DNA from: Dactylorhiza incarnata
Lineage: Eukaryota; Streptophyta; Magnoliopsida; Asparagales; Orchidaceae
Reading direction: 5' to 3'
Assembly: GCA_033032865.1 (NCBI GenBank)
Contig: JAWHQI010000616.1
Span: 62,001 to 126,000, forward strand
DNA length: 64,000 nt
How positions within the stretch are numbered: position 1 is the stretch's first letter; every line of letters starts with the position of its first letter. A program made the translations under genes and the position numbers. A model generated the notes under the pieces. That model saw only the letters and a program-made list of their open reading frames with translations, made no database searches and was not told the origin of the DNA. Of this stretch, positions 10,420 through 20,736 are shown piece after piece.

Positions 10420-13400
10420 TGTAACATCCCATTTCGCGCTAGACCCATCAGAGACGTTTTGACTACCCGATTTGGTCTTTCCAGTGCGTGCTCAAATTTA
10501 GATTAATTGGAGGAAAGGAATAACAATATTGTTGTAGGTGATGGGGGGGTAATAAGATAATAGGTTTTCTGAGATTTCGTTCGACGAACGTCGAAGGGAG
10601 GATGCCGTTCGACGAAGGTCGAAGGGAGGATGTCGTTCGATGAAGGTCGAAGGGGAAGTGTTCGACGAACGTCGAAGGGATTGCGCCGTTCGGCGAAGTA
10701 TAGGATAGTTTCGTTCGACGAAATATAAGTTGTTGCCGCGATCGAAGAAGGTTCTGCGTTCGACGAAAGATTCGTCGAACGGCGTTCGACTAAGTTCTGT
10801 GTTCGACGAAAGTTCGTCGAACGGCGTTCGATGAAAGTTCGTCGAACGGCGTTCGACGAAAGTTCGTCGAACGGCGTTCGACGAAAGTTCGTCGAACGGC
10901 GTTCGACGAAAGTTCGTCGAACGGCGTTCGACAAAACTTCGTCGAACGGCGTTCGACGAAAGGCGTTCGACGAATCATATGTTCGGCGGTAGACGAATTA
11001 GGCAGCGATCGACGAAGATTTTGCCAGCTGTGATCGATGAATTAGCACAACTTCGACGAAAGTCGAACAATCCATTCGACGAATTGTCTCCCGTTCGACG
11101 AAATATTCTGCTGTTTCCGAATGCTTACCCTGACAACAAATTTGGGAGTTCCAACGTATGGCCTTGAAGGTGGTGTTGTCATTAATGCCATTAGTGCGAG
11201 ATGAAGATAAATTCTTAGCTTTTCTCCCGATCAGCATCTTCATCTTTGTCCTCTGCTTCTTCTTCTTCTTCTTTTCTTCATCTCCTTCCCTCCAACCTGA
11301 TGGTGTTAACTTAGGGTTTTGGCCAAGAAAACCCGTGGAGAAGCTTGTGCGACCATTGGAAGAGGAGCTAGCTTGGAGAAGGTTGAGTTCGTTCATGGCG
11401 CCGAGGAGACTGCCGCGATCGTCGGCCCGGATTCAGGTGACTTCCGACCCCTCTCCCTTGGTGCTAGTATCTTAGACCCCCTAGGCGAGATATCGAACTC
11501 AATTGAGTCGATATGGGAGCGAAATGAAGTTCCGTAGGTTGAGGCCGCGTTAGGGTTTTCGCCGTAGGGCGCCGATCGCCGCGAAAATACCCCCAATCAA
11601 CTCCCCGCTTCAATACGAATGCAAGGGCGTTGGTGTCGTGATAATCGAAGGCCTCGTGAGGGTGCATGGGAGGAGAGAAGGTGGTTGCCCTAAATTTCAT
11701 TTAGGATGAAAATGAACAGTCCCTGTTATTGGGATTTCATTATATATATAAATAAATATATAGGTTCTATTGCTGCTGATTTGGATTTGAGAAATAAGTC
11801 CTTGTCGAATGGATCTCAATTATAAATAAATATATATATTGGTTCATAAGCTTGCTTGAGAAATGAGAAAGTTTCCCTGTTAAATTGGATTTCAATTTTA
11901 TATACATATGTATACCTTTAGCTCTTGTTGGGGAAGAAGATGAACAGCGGACGTTAGATTTACCTTAAGACTCGTGCAGAAATTATATCTGCAGACCGAT
12001 GCAGAAATCTGTTTTCTGCGCGCAGCTGTGTTCAAGTCCAGTTGTGGGCAAGACACAGCAGGATTCAGGTTTCAGGCTTAACACAAAAGTTGTAGGCCTC
12101 GGAAAGAGCTTTCCAACGATAGGTTGCACATTTTCTGGGGTGACCTGTAGCTCTCTAAAAGTCCAGTCGAGTGGACTGACCAGGAAGCTGGTTTGGGTCC
12201 ACTGCGTGATGTTTTTGCTGTCCAGGTTTCTGCAGTGGACTTCAGGGCAGATTTTAGGTAGGACCCACTGGGATCTGGGTTTAGGACTCAACACGAATGT
12301 TGTAGCCCTTGTTGTTAGCTTTCCAAATTGGGGTGGGTCATAACGGTTGGACATCGGTAGCACCCAGAAATCCTCTTTTAGTAAACTGTGTCATAACACC
12401 TTCAATCTCGGCACATTGTGGATTTCTCCCATTATGTTGGTTGGATTGCCTAATCGCTAAATATGATATGCCATCAATCACGCGAATAATCCTACGGGAT
12501 CGGCTTAGTAAATATATTGTTATACGCACACCACGACACACGAGCTAATTAACTCGGTATGATTAGCACTGGCGATTCGGAGCGGACTATAAGATTCGGT
12601 TATATCTTATGGTAAACGGTAAGGACTCAGTTGTTGGGGGCCTTGAGTGCAGTTCGGGGCGTCGACTAAAGGCGTATGAGTTATGAATTAAGGCTAAGTT
12701 CGAGAGTCCTTGGGTATTCGATAGCGCACGATTGTGCATGGGAAATTTGTGGTTGAACATGCTTGACACGTGGTGGCATAATGTTGATGGTCGGTGGATG
12801 GTCGGGGTCCTTTGGTGTTCAGTTCCAAAAGGTGCCATTCGGATAGTTGTGGATATGGGAGAGGGTTTAATACACAATCATCGTATTGCATTGCATTGCA
12901 TTCATCCTTCAATTCATTGCACCGCATTCATATCATAATCATTGCATTGCACAGCAATGGATACTCATCATATAAACTTGTATGGGCATCTTTATATGAT
13001 GAGTTACCTTTATATGCAGACCCTTAACTTATAAGCTTGTATGGGCATCCTTATAAGTTAAGTTCAATTCAGCTCTTCATTACTCTGCTTATGTCTGTTG
13101 TTACTTATACTTTCGTGTATATACTTACTGCTGCTGATATACTTATGAACCTGTTAGATAGTACTATTGCGAGTACTTGGGTACTCATACAACCGACATA
13201 AAAGGAACAACCATTTCTGTCACCTGCTTGTATATTATTGCTAATATTGCAGCTTTCTTTCAATTCTACCGCCCGGTGCCTTGGAGTCGTCGGGGGAGCG
13301 GATGTGAAGCCACTTAGTCTTTATGACTAACGGTTGCTACGTACCCCTTTTTAGGAGTGCACCCTAGAGCAGCAGCGCACGGCACGGGAGACGGATAGCC

Positions 13401-13761
13401 AGGTCAGGTCGACAGGGCCGGAGACCGCGATACCCGCAGTACCGTTGGTGACAGATGTGAGCGTAGAATGAAATGTAGCCCTTTGGGCATCCTTTAGTTT
13501 GTCACTCTGATGTAGTTTTGCAGGAGCTCGTGGAGCTGCCTGCCTTGTATATTTATGGACTTTTACTTATGCGAATATTTATATATATGTGGCTTCTTGT
13601 TTTTTATTATTGATGGGTTGTCTTGATGATATTGGTTTAGCCGGCAGGATAGGCGTCTTGCGGAGGTGGCTAGCCCGTGTGCTGGCGCTTCCGCAAGGCG
13701 GCTGTCCTGGGCATAAAACTCCCCTCGGCCGTGTTTTGTGTTCCGGGAGGGGGGGTTTACA
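10420..13761 (+). repeat. TR-GAG 3' LTR
   Basis: Begins TGTAACATCCC and ends GGTTTACA. It is near-identical to 2621-5968 apart from array and microsatellite length changes and scattered substitutions. Its end abuts interior sequence of element B's LTR with a 3-base overlap (ACA) common to both. Confidence 0.9.
10578..11105. repeat. TCGACGAA dyad array in TR-GAG 3' LTR
   Basis: Contains a clear 25-bp tandem section from about 10811 (repeat starts at 10811, 10836, 10861, 10886...), each unit holding TTCGTCGAACG and CGTTCGACGAA as inverted arms. The apparent Arg/Ser-rich ORFs here are translations of the repeat. Confidence 0.9.
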
Positions 13762-15015
13762 AATTGCTTCCAGCAGACTGAAGAAATTTACAGTTCCAGC
13801 GTTCGACAAATTCTGAGCAAGCGCTCGACAAATGACTAGCAGCGGTCGACAAATTCTGAGCCAGCGCTCGACAAATGACTAGCGGCGGTCGACAAATTCT
13901 AGCCAGCGCTCGACGAATTGCTTTCTGACGTTCAAACTTATATTCTCAGTGGATGTCAGTTCTCTGAACTCAAATCAGCAAAATAATGGATATATTTATT
14001 TCTCCTTGGACGTATTCAGACAGCCAAGTAAGGATATCGTTCTCATTTATTATATCCTTATATTCCTTCTATTCCAAGAAGAAGAATAGTCGGTGACATT
14101 TAATGCCAAAGGCATCTTTCTCGACAAAAGGAATTAAAAGGACCTGCCAAAATCGTTTTGGGTGGCTACCTGGTTCCAAGAAGGATTTAAGTCAGAAGAA
14201 GACATTCCTTAAAAAGACAGAAGATTTGAATTTGAAAACATATACATACAGTTATCAGAAGAAAAAGACACACAGAATAGCAAGAACTGAGATAGTCGTT
14301 TTGTGTGAGAGAAATAAAGAAAAACTTCACTATCACTTTCTCTCTCCGGTAATCACAGAACAAGGAGGATAGAAGAAGTCTTTCAGAAGAAGAAGAAGAA
14401 GCAAATACACTATTCTTTTTCAGCATTCTTCTTCATCAAGATCATCTGCTACAAAGACTTCTATTTGAGAAAGCTCTGTCCACAAAACTGTCATCAACTC
14501 TCATCAGATAGGGGGAGCTTTCTGCTTCAACACCTTTTGTCTTCTCTCAGATCATTGACAGAGAAGAACACTCTATACCTTTTTATCTCATTCTGTACAG
14601 GGTTAATACTCCCTTCAAAAGTTTACCCAGTGGTGGCAAGACACCTTATCAAAAAATCCTAGTGTGGTTTTTAAGCACCTTATCAAAAGCTTATTGGTGT
14701 GTCGACACCTTATCAAAAATCCCTTGGTGCTGGGCACCTTATCAACCCTCCTAATTGATTCCTACCAAAGGTGGTAGAAGAGTAGACGTACCCAGATTTA
14801 TTGGGGAACTACTATGGCTCCTTGTGTTTCTGTGCTTGATTATCTCTGTGTGCTTGTGCTGTGTGTCCTTTATTAATTCTGTAGTTTTCTATAACTCACA
14901 CTAAATACACATATACTTAAATAGTAGTTTAATTTCCGCTATAAAACGTATTAAAAATTTTAATACTCTATTCACCCCCCCTCTAGAGTAATTTAAGATC
15001 TGACCTCCACTTTCA
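13762..15015 (+). repeat. Element B 5' LTR, 5'-truncated
   Basis: 13762 corresponds to position 23884 of the intact 3' LTR, so about 180 bp including the TG end are lost. It ends ...CCACTTTCA. It holds a TCGAC array (13798-13922) and repeated CACCTTATCAAAA motifs (14640-14755). Confidence 0.9.
13798..13922. repeat. TCGAC array in element B 5' LTR
   Basis: Alternating GGTCGACAAATTCTGAGCC and AGCGCTCGACAAATGACTAG units, about 40 bp per pair. Same array in the 3' LTR at 23856-24040. Confidence 0.85.
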
Positions 15016-15017
15016 AT

Positions 15018-15028
15018 TGGTATCAGAG
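15018..15028 (+). promoter_or_regulatory. Primer-binding site of element B (tRNA-Met type)
   Basis: TGGTATCAGAG, two bases after the LTR end. It is complementary to the 3' end of initiator tRNA-Met as usual for this lineage. Confidence 0.9.
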
Positions 15029-15132
15029 GGGTGTTGATTATTTACAGGCTAACACCTGAATCACAAAGATCAACCAGATCTTTTTTTTTTCTAAGAGTTT
15101 CATTCTCTAGAATTTTATCTTATTTAAAACTC

Positions 15133-17178
15133 ATGGCACAAAACAAGGAGTATTCCAGCACAAGACCTCCTATGTGCAATCTCAATAAGTTTGCACTATG
15201 GAAAGCAAGGATTAGGCTTTATATGAACTCCATTGATGAGGAGATTTTTAATGTTATTCTTACAGGACCTCCAGCACCTACAGCATCAGCTAGTACTGCT
15301 GCAACAACAGACAACACTGATGTTCCACCTCCTGAGTGGACTGAGGCTCAGAAGAAGCAGAGAAATGCAGATGCAAAGGCCATGAACATTCTGGCCCTAA
15401 CTATGTCAGATGACATATTCCAGAAAGTAGTTGAGTGCACTTCAGCAAAAGAAATCTGGGAATCTCTCAACAACATGGTGGCAGGGTCAGCAGATGAAAG
15501 AAAAGATAGGAGATCTCACCTGATCTCTCAATATGAGAACTTCAAGAAGGGAGAATCAGAAAATGTAGCTGATATGTACAATAGGCTCAGCCTCATAATA
15601 AATGAGTTGAAGTCTCTGGACAAAGTGATCTCACTCACAGAGATCACTGACAAAATTCTTATGTGCTTTCCCAGCACATGGGACTCCAGAATCTGGCCAA
15701 TCAAAGAAGCCAGAAGTCTCAATGAGATCACCAATGAAGCTTTGTTGGGCAAGCTCAAATCTTATGAGCAGCTCATCAAAACTAGGGAAACTGAAGAATC
15801 CACTTCATCCCCAGCACCCAAGAAGGAAAGAAGCATAGCCTTCAAGGCTGCAGAAGATAAAGGAAAAGCTCCTGACAAAGAGGAGTTTATGAGTCTGTTA
15901 GCCAAAAGAGTCTATAAGATGGCTAAGAAAGACTTCAGAAAACAGCTATCCAGAAGTCATGACAAGCCAAGGTATGACAAAAATCATTCTAATAAAATCA
16001 TATGTTTTGGCTGCAGGAAACCAGGACACATTGCTCCTGAATGTCCAGAGATTCAACACAAGAAGGACAAGAAGGAAAGAAGAAAAGAAAAGGAAGAAAA
16101 GAAGGGCTCCAGCAAATCTTCCTCCCACTCTCACAAGAAGAAGGGAAGAGGATTTATAGCAACATCCTGGAGTGAAACAGAATCTGAATCAGAATCTTCA
16201 TCTTGCTCCTCTGATGAAGAAGAAACAAAAGAAGACAGCCAATGCTTAATGGCTATTTATGACTCAGACAATGAGTCACAATCAGCATCATCATCCAGCT
16301 CTAGTGATGATGAAGAAGAAAAAAGTTTTTGCATGATGGCAATCAATGCCTCAACTAACAATTCTGATGAAGAGAAATCAGAATCAGAAACAGAAGATGA
16401 TATTGATCAGGTATTATCTGACTTTGATTTCACTTCTATTGAATTCAAAGATGATTTCAAAACTCTTTGCCAAGACTTAATAAAATCTGAGAAAGAAATA
16501 ATCTCTCTCAGAACTAAGTTAGTTGAAATGAACAATATAAGTGAAGAGAATGGAAATCTTAAGAAAGATTTGGCTGCCTCCAGAGAACACATTACTACTC
16601 TTGAGAGTAAGTTATTTGAAGACAAAAAGTTTGAAGAATCCCTCAATGGGAGATGTATCAAGCTGATGGACATCACAAGCACTGTCAATGCTAGATTTAA
16701 TAATAGCAAACTGGGCTTGGGTGCCTCATCAAGAGAGCCATCTCTGATTAAGAGAAACATCCTCTCCACACCCATAAAATTCATTTCTGCTAAAAGCAAA
16801 GAAGCTGCAGAAAGAAATAAAGACATTTCAAGCAAGCTTGTTAAGGATAAAAGAATTCAGAAGAATTCGTCGAACGACACTCGACAAAAGGAATCAAATT
16901 TGTCGAACGACGCTCGACGAAAACTGAGAACAGATTTTCAGTATAGTTATAAAATGAATAATAATCGACGAATTTATTCAAATTCCTCGAACAAGCACTA
17001 TACAAAAAACTCTAAGAATTCTAATCCTAAATATACTAAAAATCCTTTTACTGAGTGGACTATACCTCCAAGGAGATATCATCCACAAGGCTACAAGGAT
17101 CAGCCTGAAATGACATTTATCTCTGAATTTTGTGGTAACATAAAAGGACCCAAGGTAGTCTGGGTCAAAAACAACTAG
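15133..17178 (+). CDS. Gag of element B (copia, SIRE type)
   Basis: Open for 681 codons from the ATG at 15133. This start gives MAQNKEYSSTRPPMC, which matches the start of element A gag (MSSKDYASIRPRVC). The open frame extends upstream to about 15031 without homology. Residues about 10-240 are the copia gag domain (IWESLNNMVAGSADERKDRRS, LISQYENFKKGESENVADMY, LMCFPSTWDSRIW). A CX2CX4HX4C knuckle (CFGCRKPGHIAPEC) lies near residue 300. It is followed by Lys-rich then Ser/Glu/Asp-rich low-complexity segments and a probable coiled coil around residues 440-510. The C-terminal part at 16866-16985 contains copies of the TCGACGAA motif within the coding sequence (peptides SSNDTRQKE, LSNDARRK). It ends with TAG at 17176, in frame with pol. 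Confidence 0.9.
   Translation: MAQNKEYSSTRPPMCNLNKFALWKARIRLYMNSIDEEIFNVILTGPPAPTASASTAATTDNTDVPPPEWTEAQKKQRNADAKAMNILALTMSDDIFQKVVECTSAKEIWESLNNMVAGSADERKDRRSHLISQYENFKKGESENVADMYNRLSLIINELKSLDKVISLTEITDKILMCFPSTWDSRIWPIKEARSLNEITNEALLGKLKSYEQLIKTRETEESTSSPAPKKERSIAFKAAEDKGKAPDKEEFMSLLAKRVYKMAKKDFRKQLSRSHDKPRYDKNHSNKIICFGCRKPGHIAPECPEIQHKKDKKERRKEKEEKKGSSKSSSHSHKKKGRGFIATSWSETESESESSSCSSDEEETKEDSQCLMAIYDSDNESQSASSSSSSDDEEEKSFCMMAINASTNNSDEEKSESETEDDIDQVLSDFDFTSIEFKDDFKTLCQDLIKSEKEIISLRTKLVEMNNISEENGNLKKDLAASREHITTLESKLFEDKKFEESLNGRCIKLMDITSTVNARFNNSKLGLGASSREPSLIKRNILSTPIKFISAKSKEAAERNKDISSKLVKDKRIQKNSSNDTRQKESNLSNDARRKLRTDFQYSYKMNNNRRIYSNSSNKHYTKNSKNSNPKYTKNPFTEWTIPPRRYHPQGYKDQPEMTFISEFCGNIKGPKVVWVKNN
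16864..16985. repeat. TCGACGAA motifs embedded in element B gag coding sequence
   Basis: TTCGTCGAACG at 16866-16876 is identical to the 11-mer that builds the arrays of TR-GAG and of gypsy element G. TTTGTCGAACG and CGCTCGACGAAAA follow at about 16900-16925, then a diverged AATCGACGAATTT near 16963. Confidence 0.8.
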
Positions 17179-20100
17179 TTTATGTTTTTGTCTTTGCAGG
17201 TACACATCCATCCAAGATTAAATCAAAAATGGTACTTGGACAGTGGATGCTCAAAGCATATGACAGGGAACAAGGCCAACCCGAACAACTACAAGGCAAA
17301 ACTTGGACCCAAGGTGATCTTTGGAGACTCCAACTGTGGACAAACCAAAGGCTATGGTCAAAATAAAATTGGAACAGTGACATTCAAGGAAGTAACCTAT
17401 GTCAAGGGTCTAAAGCACAACCTTATCAGCGTAAGTCAGTTATGTGATGAAGGTTATCAGGTAACATTTAATAAATCAGAATGCATCATTAAATCATCTG
17501 ATAATGTTATTGTTCTATCAGGAATTAGACAAGGAAATATATATTTAGTAAACTTCAACTCATCTAAATCAGAAATTTGTTTATTTAATGAGTTAAGCAA
17601 ATCTAGTGAATTATGGCATAAAAGATTAGGACATGTAAACCTTAGGACCATTGCTAAATTAGCTAAGGATAATCTTGTTAGAGGCTTACCATCACGATCA
17701 TATAAGAAAGAAGGTCTTTGTAGGGCATGTCAATTAGGTAAGCAAACCAAAAACTGCTTTAAATCATTATCTAAAAGTGATTCACCTATAATCTTATACT
17801 AGCTACATATGGACCTTTTTGGACCTATTGCAATAAAGAGCTTAGGGGGAAGTCTTACACTCTAGTTATTGTGGATGACTTCTCTAGAATCACTTGGGTG
17901 TTCTTTTTGAGAGAAAAGTCAGATAACTTTAAAGTTCTTACAGACTTTCTTAAGAGCATACATATTGAGTACTCTACTGTAGTTGCATTGATCAGAAGTG
18001 ATCATGGCACTGAGTTTGAGTCTCTTCTCATGCAAGAATTCTGTGAGATGGAAGGTATCAGGCATTGCTTCTCAGCTCCTAGAACTCCTCAACAAAATGG
18101 GGTAGTTGAAAGGAAGAATAGAACTCTAATTGAATCAGCAAGAACATTGCTTGCAGATGCTAACTTGCCCCTATCCTTTTGGGCTGAGGCTGTCAGCACA
18201 GCAAATTATGTTCTGAATAGAAGTTTGATACACAAACTTAAGGGTAAAACTCCCTATGAATTGCTTAAAGGGAAGAAACCCAAAGTTGATTATTTTAGAA
18301 CTTTTGGATGTAGATGTTTTGTTCATAACAATGATAAGAAATATCTTAAGAAATTTGAACCAAAATCTGAAGAATGAATCTTCTTAGGATATTCAATAGC
18401 TAGTAAAGCATATAGGGTATTTAACAAATCCTCTCTTAAAATAGAAGAGTCTATGCATGTTTCCTTTGATGAAACTAACATGTTTTACAAGGAGAAGAAC
18501 TCTTCTACCAAGAACACTTTGCAGGTACCAGCTTTATGTGAAGAGCTTAAAGAGCTAAATCTACAGACAGGAGATTCACTGCATTCATTACCTCAAACTC
18601 TTGAAGATAGTGAAGAAGAGGATCATTCAGATCTTGTTGATTACCTGAATCAAGCTACAACAGAACATCCTCCATAGGATGTAATAGCTGAACAAATTCC
18701 CAATGAAGATACTACTGCTGACCACATCACAGTTAGAGATCATCCAATTTCACAAGTGATTGGTGATATCACAGCAGGTGTTCAAACAAGGCATCAACTA
18801 CACCAAAATCGGATGCATACTTGCTTTCTATCACAAGTTGAACCTCAAACCATAAAAGATGCAGAACAAGATCCAAATTGGATTCTTGCAATGCAAGAGG
18901 AACTCAACCAGTTTGAAAGAAACAAGGTTTGGGATTTGGTTCCAAGACCAAGAGGCCATCCAGTTATTGGCACCAAGTGGGTCTTCAGGAACAAGCTTGA
19001 TGATCAAGGAAATATTGTGAGAAATAAAGCAAGATTGGTAGCTCAAGGATATTCACAGGATGAAGGCATAGATTATGATCAGACATTTGCCCCTGTTGCA
19101 ATGCTTGAAGATATAAGGATTTTCTTGGCCTTTGCTGCATTCAAGAAGTTTAAGGTATAACAAATGGATGTGAAAAGTGCTTTTCTCAATGGAGACATCA
19201 AAGAAGATGTCTATGTGGAACAACCACCAGGTTTCATCTCTCCAACTCATTCCTCCTATGTATTCAAACTTAATAAAGCTCTCTATGGTCTCAAACAAGC
19301 TCCCAGAGCATGGTATGAGACTTTAGCTAACTTTCTCTTGGAAAACAATTTCTGTAGAGGCATGGTAGACAAAACATTATTTTACAAAGTACATAAAAAT
19401 CAAACTCTACTAGTTCAAATATATGTGGATGACATTATCTTTGGATCTACTGATTCAAATTTGTGCAAATGATTTTCCAATCTAATGCAATCAATATTTG
19501 AAATGAGTAGTATGGGTGAATTATCCTACTTCCTTGGTCTTCAAGTGAAGCAAACCCCATCAGGAATCTTCATCTCTCAATCTAAGTATGCTAAGGAATT
19601 AGTGAAAAGAATTGGAATGTCTGACTCTTCTACTATGAAAACACCCATGGCCTCTAATATTGTTATTAATACTGATGAATCAGGGAAACCTGTTGATCAG
19701 AAACTGTACAGGGCAATTGTTGGCTCTCTACTTTATTTAACATCCAGTAGGCCAGACATAATGTTTGCTACATGCATTTGTGCTAGGTTTCAAGTTGATC
19801 CTAAAGAATCTCATCTTACTTTTGTAAAAAGGATTTTAAGATATATAAAGGGTTGCCCTAATCTAGGACTTTGGTATCCAACAACATCTGAATTTGAATT
19901 AACTGGATTTTCAGACTCAGATTATGCTGGATGCAGGGTAGATAGGAAAAGCACATCAGGAACTTGTCAGTTTCTTGGTGATAGACTTGTATCTTGGTTT
20001 TGTAAGAAACAAACATCTGTGTCTACATCAACAGCTGAAGCTGAATACTTAGCTGCTGGCAGTTGCTGCTCACAGATATTGTGGATACAAAATCAGCTCC

Positions 20101-20375
20101 TAGACTATAGTGTCAACTTAAATAATTCAATTTTATTTTGTGACAACAGTAGTGCAATATCTATAGCACAAAATCCAATTCTCCATAGTAGGACTAAACA
20201 GATAGAAATTAGGCACCACTTCCTCAGGGATAATGTGGATAAAAACAAAATTTGCCCACAATTCATTTCTACTAATTTGCAAAGAGCTGACATTTTCACC
20301 AAGCCCTTGGATGAAAAGAAGCACATCTTCTTTATAAATCAACTAGGAATGATAGATGGAGATTCAATCTGCTAA
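17179..20375 (+). pseudogene. Pol of element B: protease, integrase, reverse transcriptase, RNase H
   Basis: Protease DSG at about 17239 (WYLDSGCSKHMTG). GAG-pre-integrase with HHCC zinc residues (LWHKRLGHVNLRT ... LCRACQLGKQ). Integrase core with MDLFGP, IRSDHGTEF and GVVERKNRT as the D, D, E region (17804-18130). Reverse transcriptase from about 18870 with [13 protein letters not shown] finger and the YVDD active site at 19422-19433. RNase H with SDSDYAGC and STAEAEYLA, ending with the copia ADIFTKPL motif. The frame follows gag directly after one TAG. It is broken by TAG 17800, a one-base shift near 17848, TGA 18375, TAG 18675, TAA 19158 and TGA 19470. From 17850 to the end there are only nonsense changes, no further shift, which fits decay mainly by point mutation. 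Confidence 0.92.
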
Positions 20376-20736
20376 AAATTAAGTATTTCTATTTTTCTCA
20401 CAAATTTGTCGAACGAAGAATGACAAATTTGAATCATTTGTCAAACGGTGGTCTCTGAAACCTCTTAAAGGAAGAGTCAGTTAAGGCAATCTCTTTTGTC
20501 AAACGACGATCGACGAAAAAGATGCTCTCGTCGAACGCTTTCAGACAAAGAAATAAAGCCTTTTCGACTTCTAATTTTATTAGGTTTTGTCGAACAGTGG
20601 TTTACGAATGCGCCCTCATTCTTCGACCCTTCTATATAAGCCTTATTTTATCTTATTCTAAGCTTTGCACCTACAGAAATCGTCTTTCCCTCCAGTTCCC
20701 CTCTGCACTTGATCTTCAACTTTCTTTGCAGGAACA
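20376..20736 (+). other. Pol to post-pol-ORF spacer of element B with TCGAC motifs
   Basis: No ORF. Between about 20402 and 20600 it has repeated TTTGTCGAACGA, GTCAAACGGTGG and ACGATCGACGAAAA motifs, then an AT-rich stretch (TTCTATATAAGCC at about 20628-20640) that could be an internal TATA box for a subgenomic transcript of the next ORF. The promoter idea is inference. Confidence 0.5.
20629..20637 (+). promoter_or_regulatory. Possible internal TATA box before the post-pol ORF
   Basis: CTATATAAG, about 100 bp before the ATG at 20737 and just after the TCGAC motif cluster. In elements G, D, E and H the LTR arrays likewise precede a TATA-like box. No transcript evidence. Confidence 0.35.

Larger units (their letters stand above)
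2614..13761 (+). mobile_element. TR-GAG-like element: gypsy LTR retrotransposon with gag only
   Basis: Two 3.3-kb LTRs (2621-5968 and 10420-13761) bound a 4.45-kb internal region. That region has a tRNA-Met-type primer site, one gag ORF, a large tandem array and a Tekay/Del-type TTTTGGGGACGAAATT tract, but no recognisable protease, reverse transcriptase, RNase H or integrase in any frame. Gag-only elements of this build have been described in plants as TR-GAG and are thought to use proteins of related autonomous gypsy elements. Elements C and G are Tekay-type and could represent such helpers, which is inference. The 5' flank is element A and the 3' flank is the inside of element B's 5' LTR, so there is no target-site duplication. 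Confidence 0.75.

Noticed and set aside
10503..10978. Arg/Ser-rich ORFs (repeated SSNAVRRTFVERRSTNFRRTP-type peptides) as a novel repeat protein
   Set aside because: They are translations of the 25-bp dyad array; three units give one 25-residue period on either strand. The same effect explains ORFs at 2657-3164, 35245-35538 and 41796-42062.
14103..14372. Conserved small ORF of 89 codons present in both LTRs of element B (also 24225-24494)
   Set aside because: Conservation is explained by LTR identity. No domain, and its start lies in the untranslated part of the LTR; coding cannot be excluded but is not supported.
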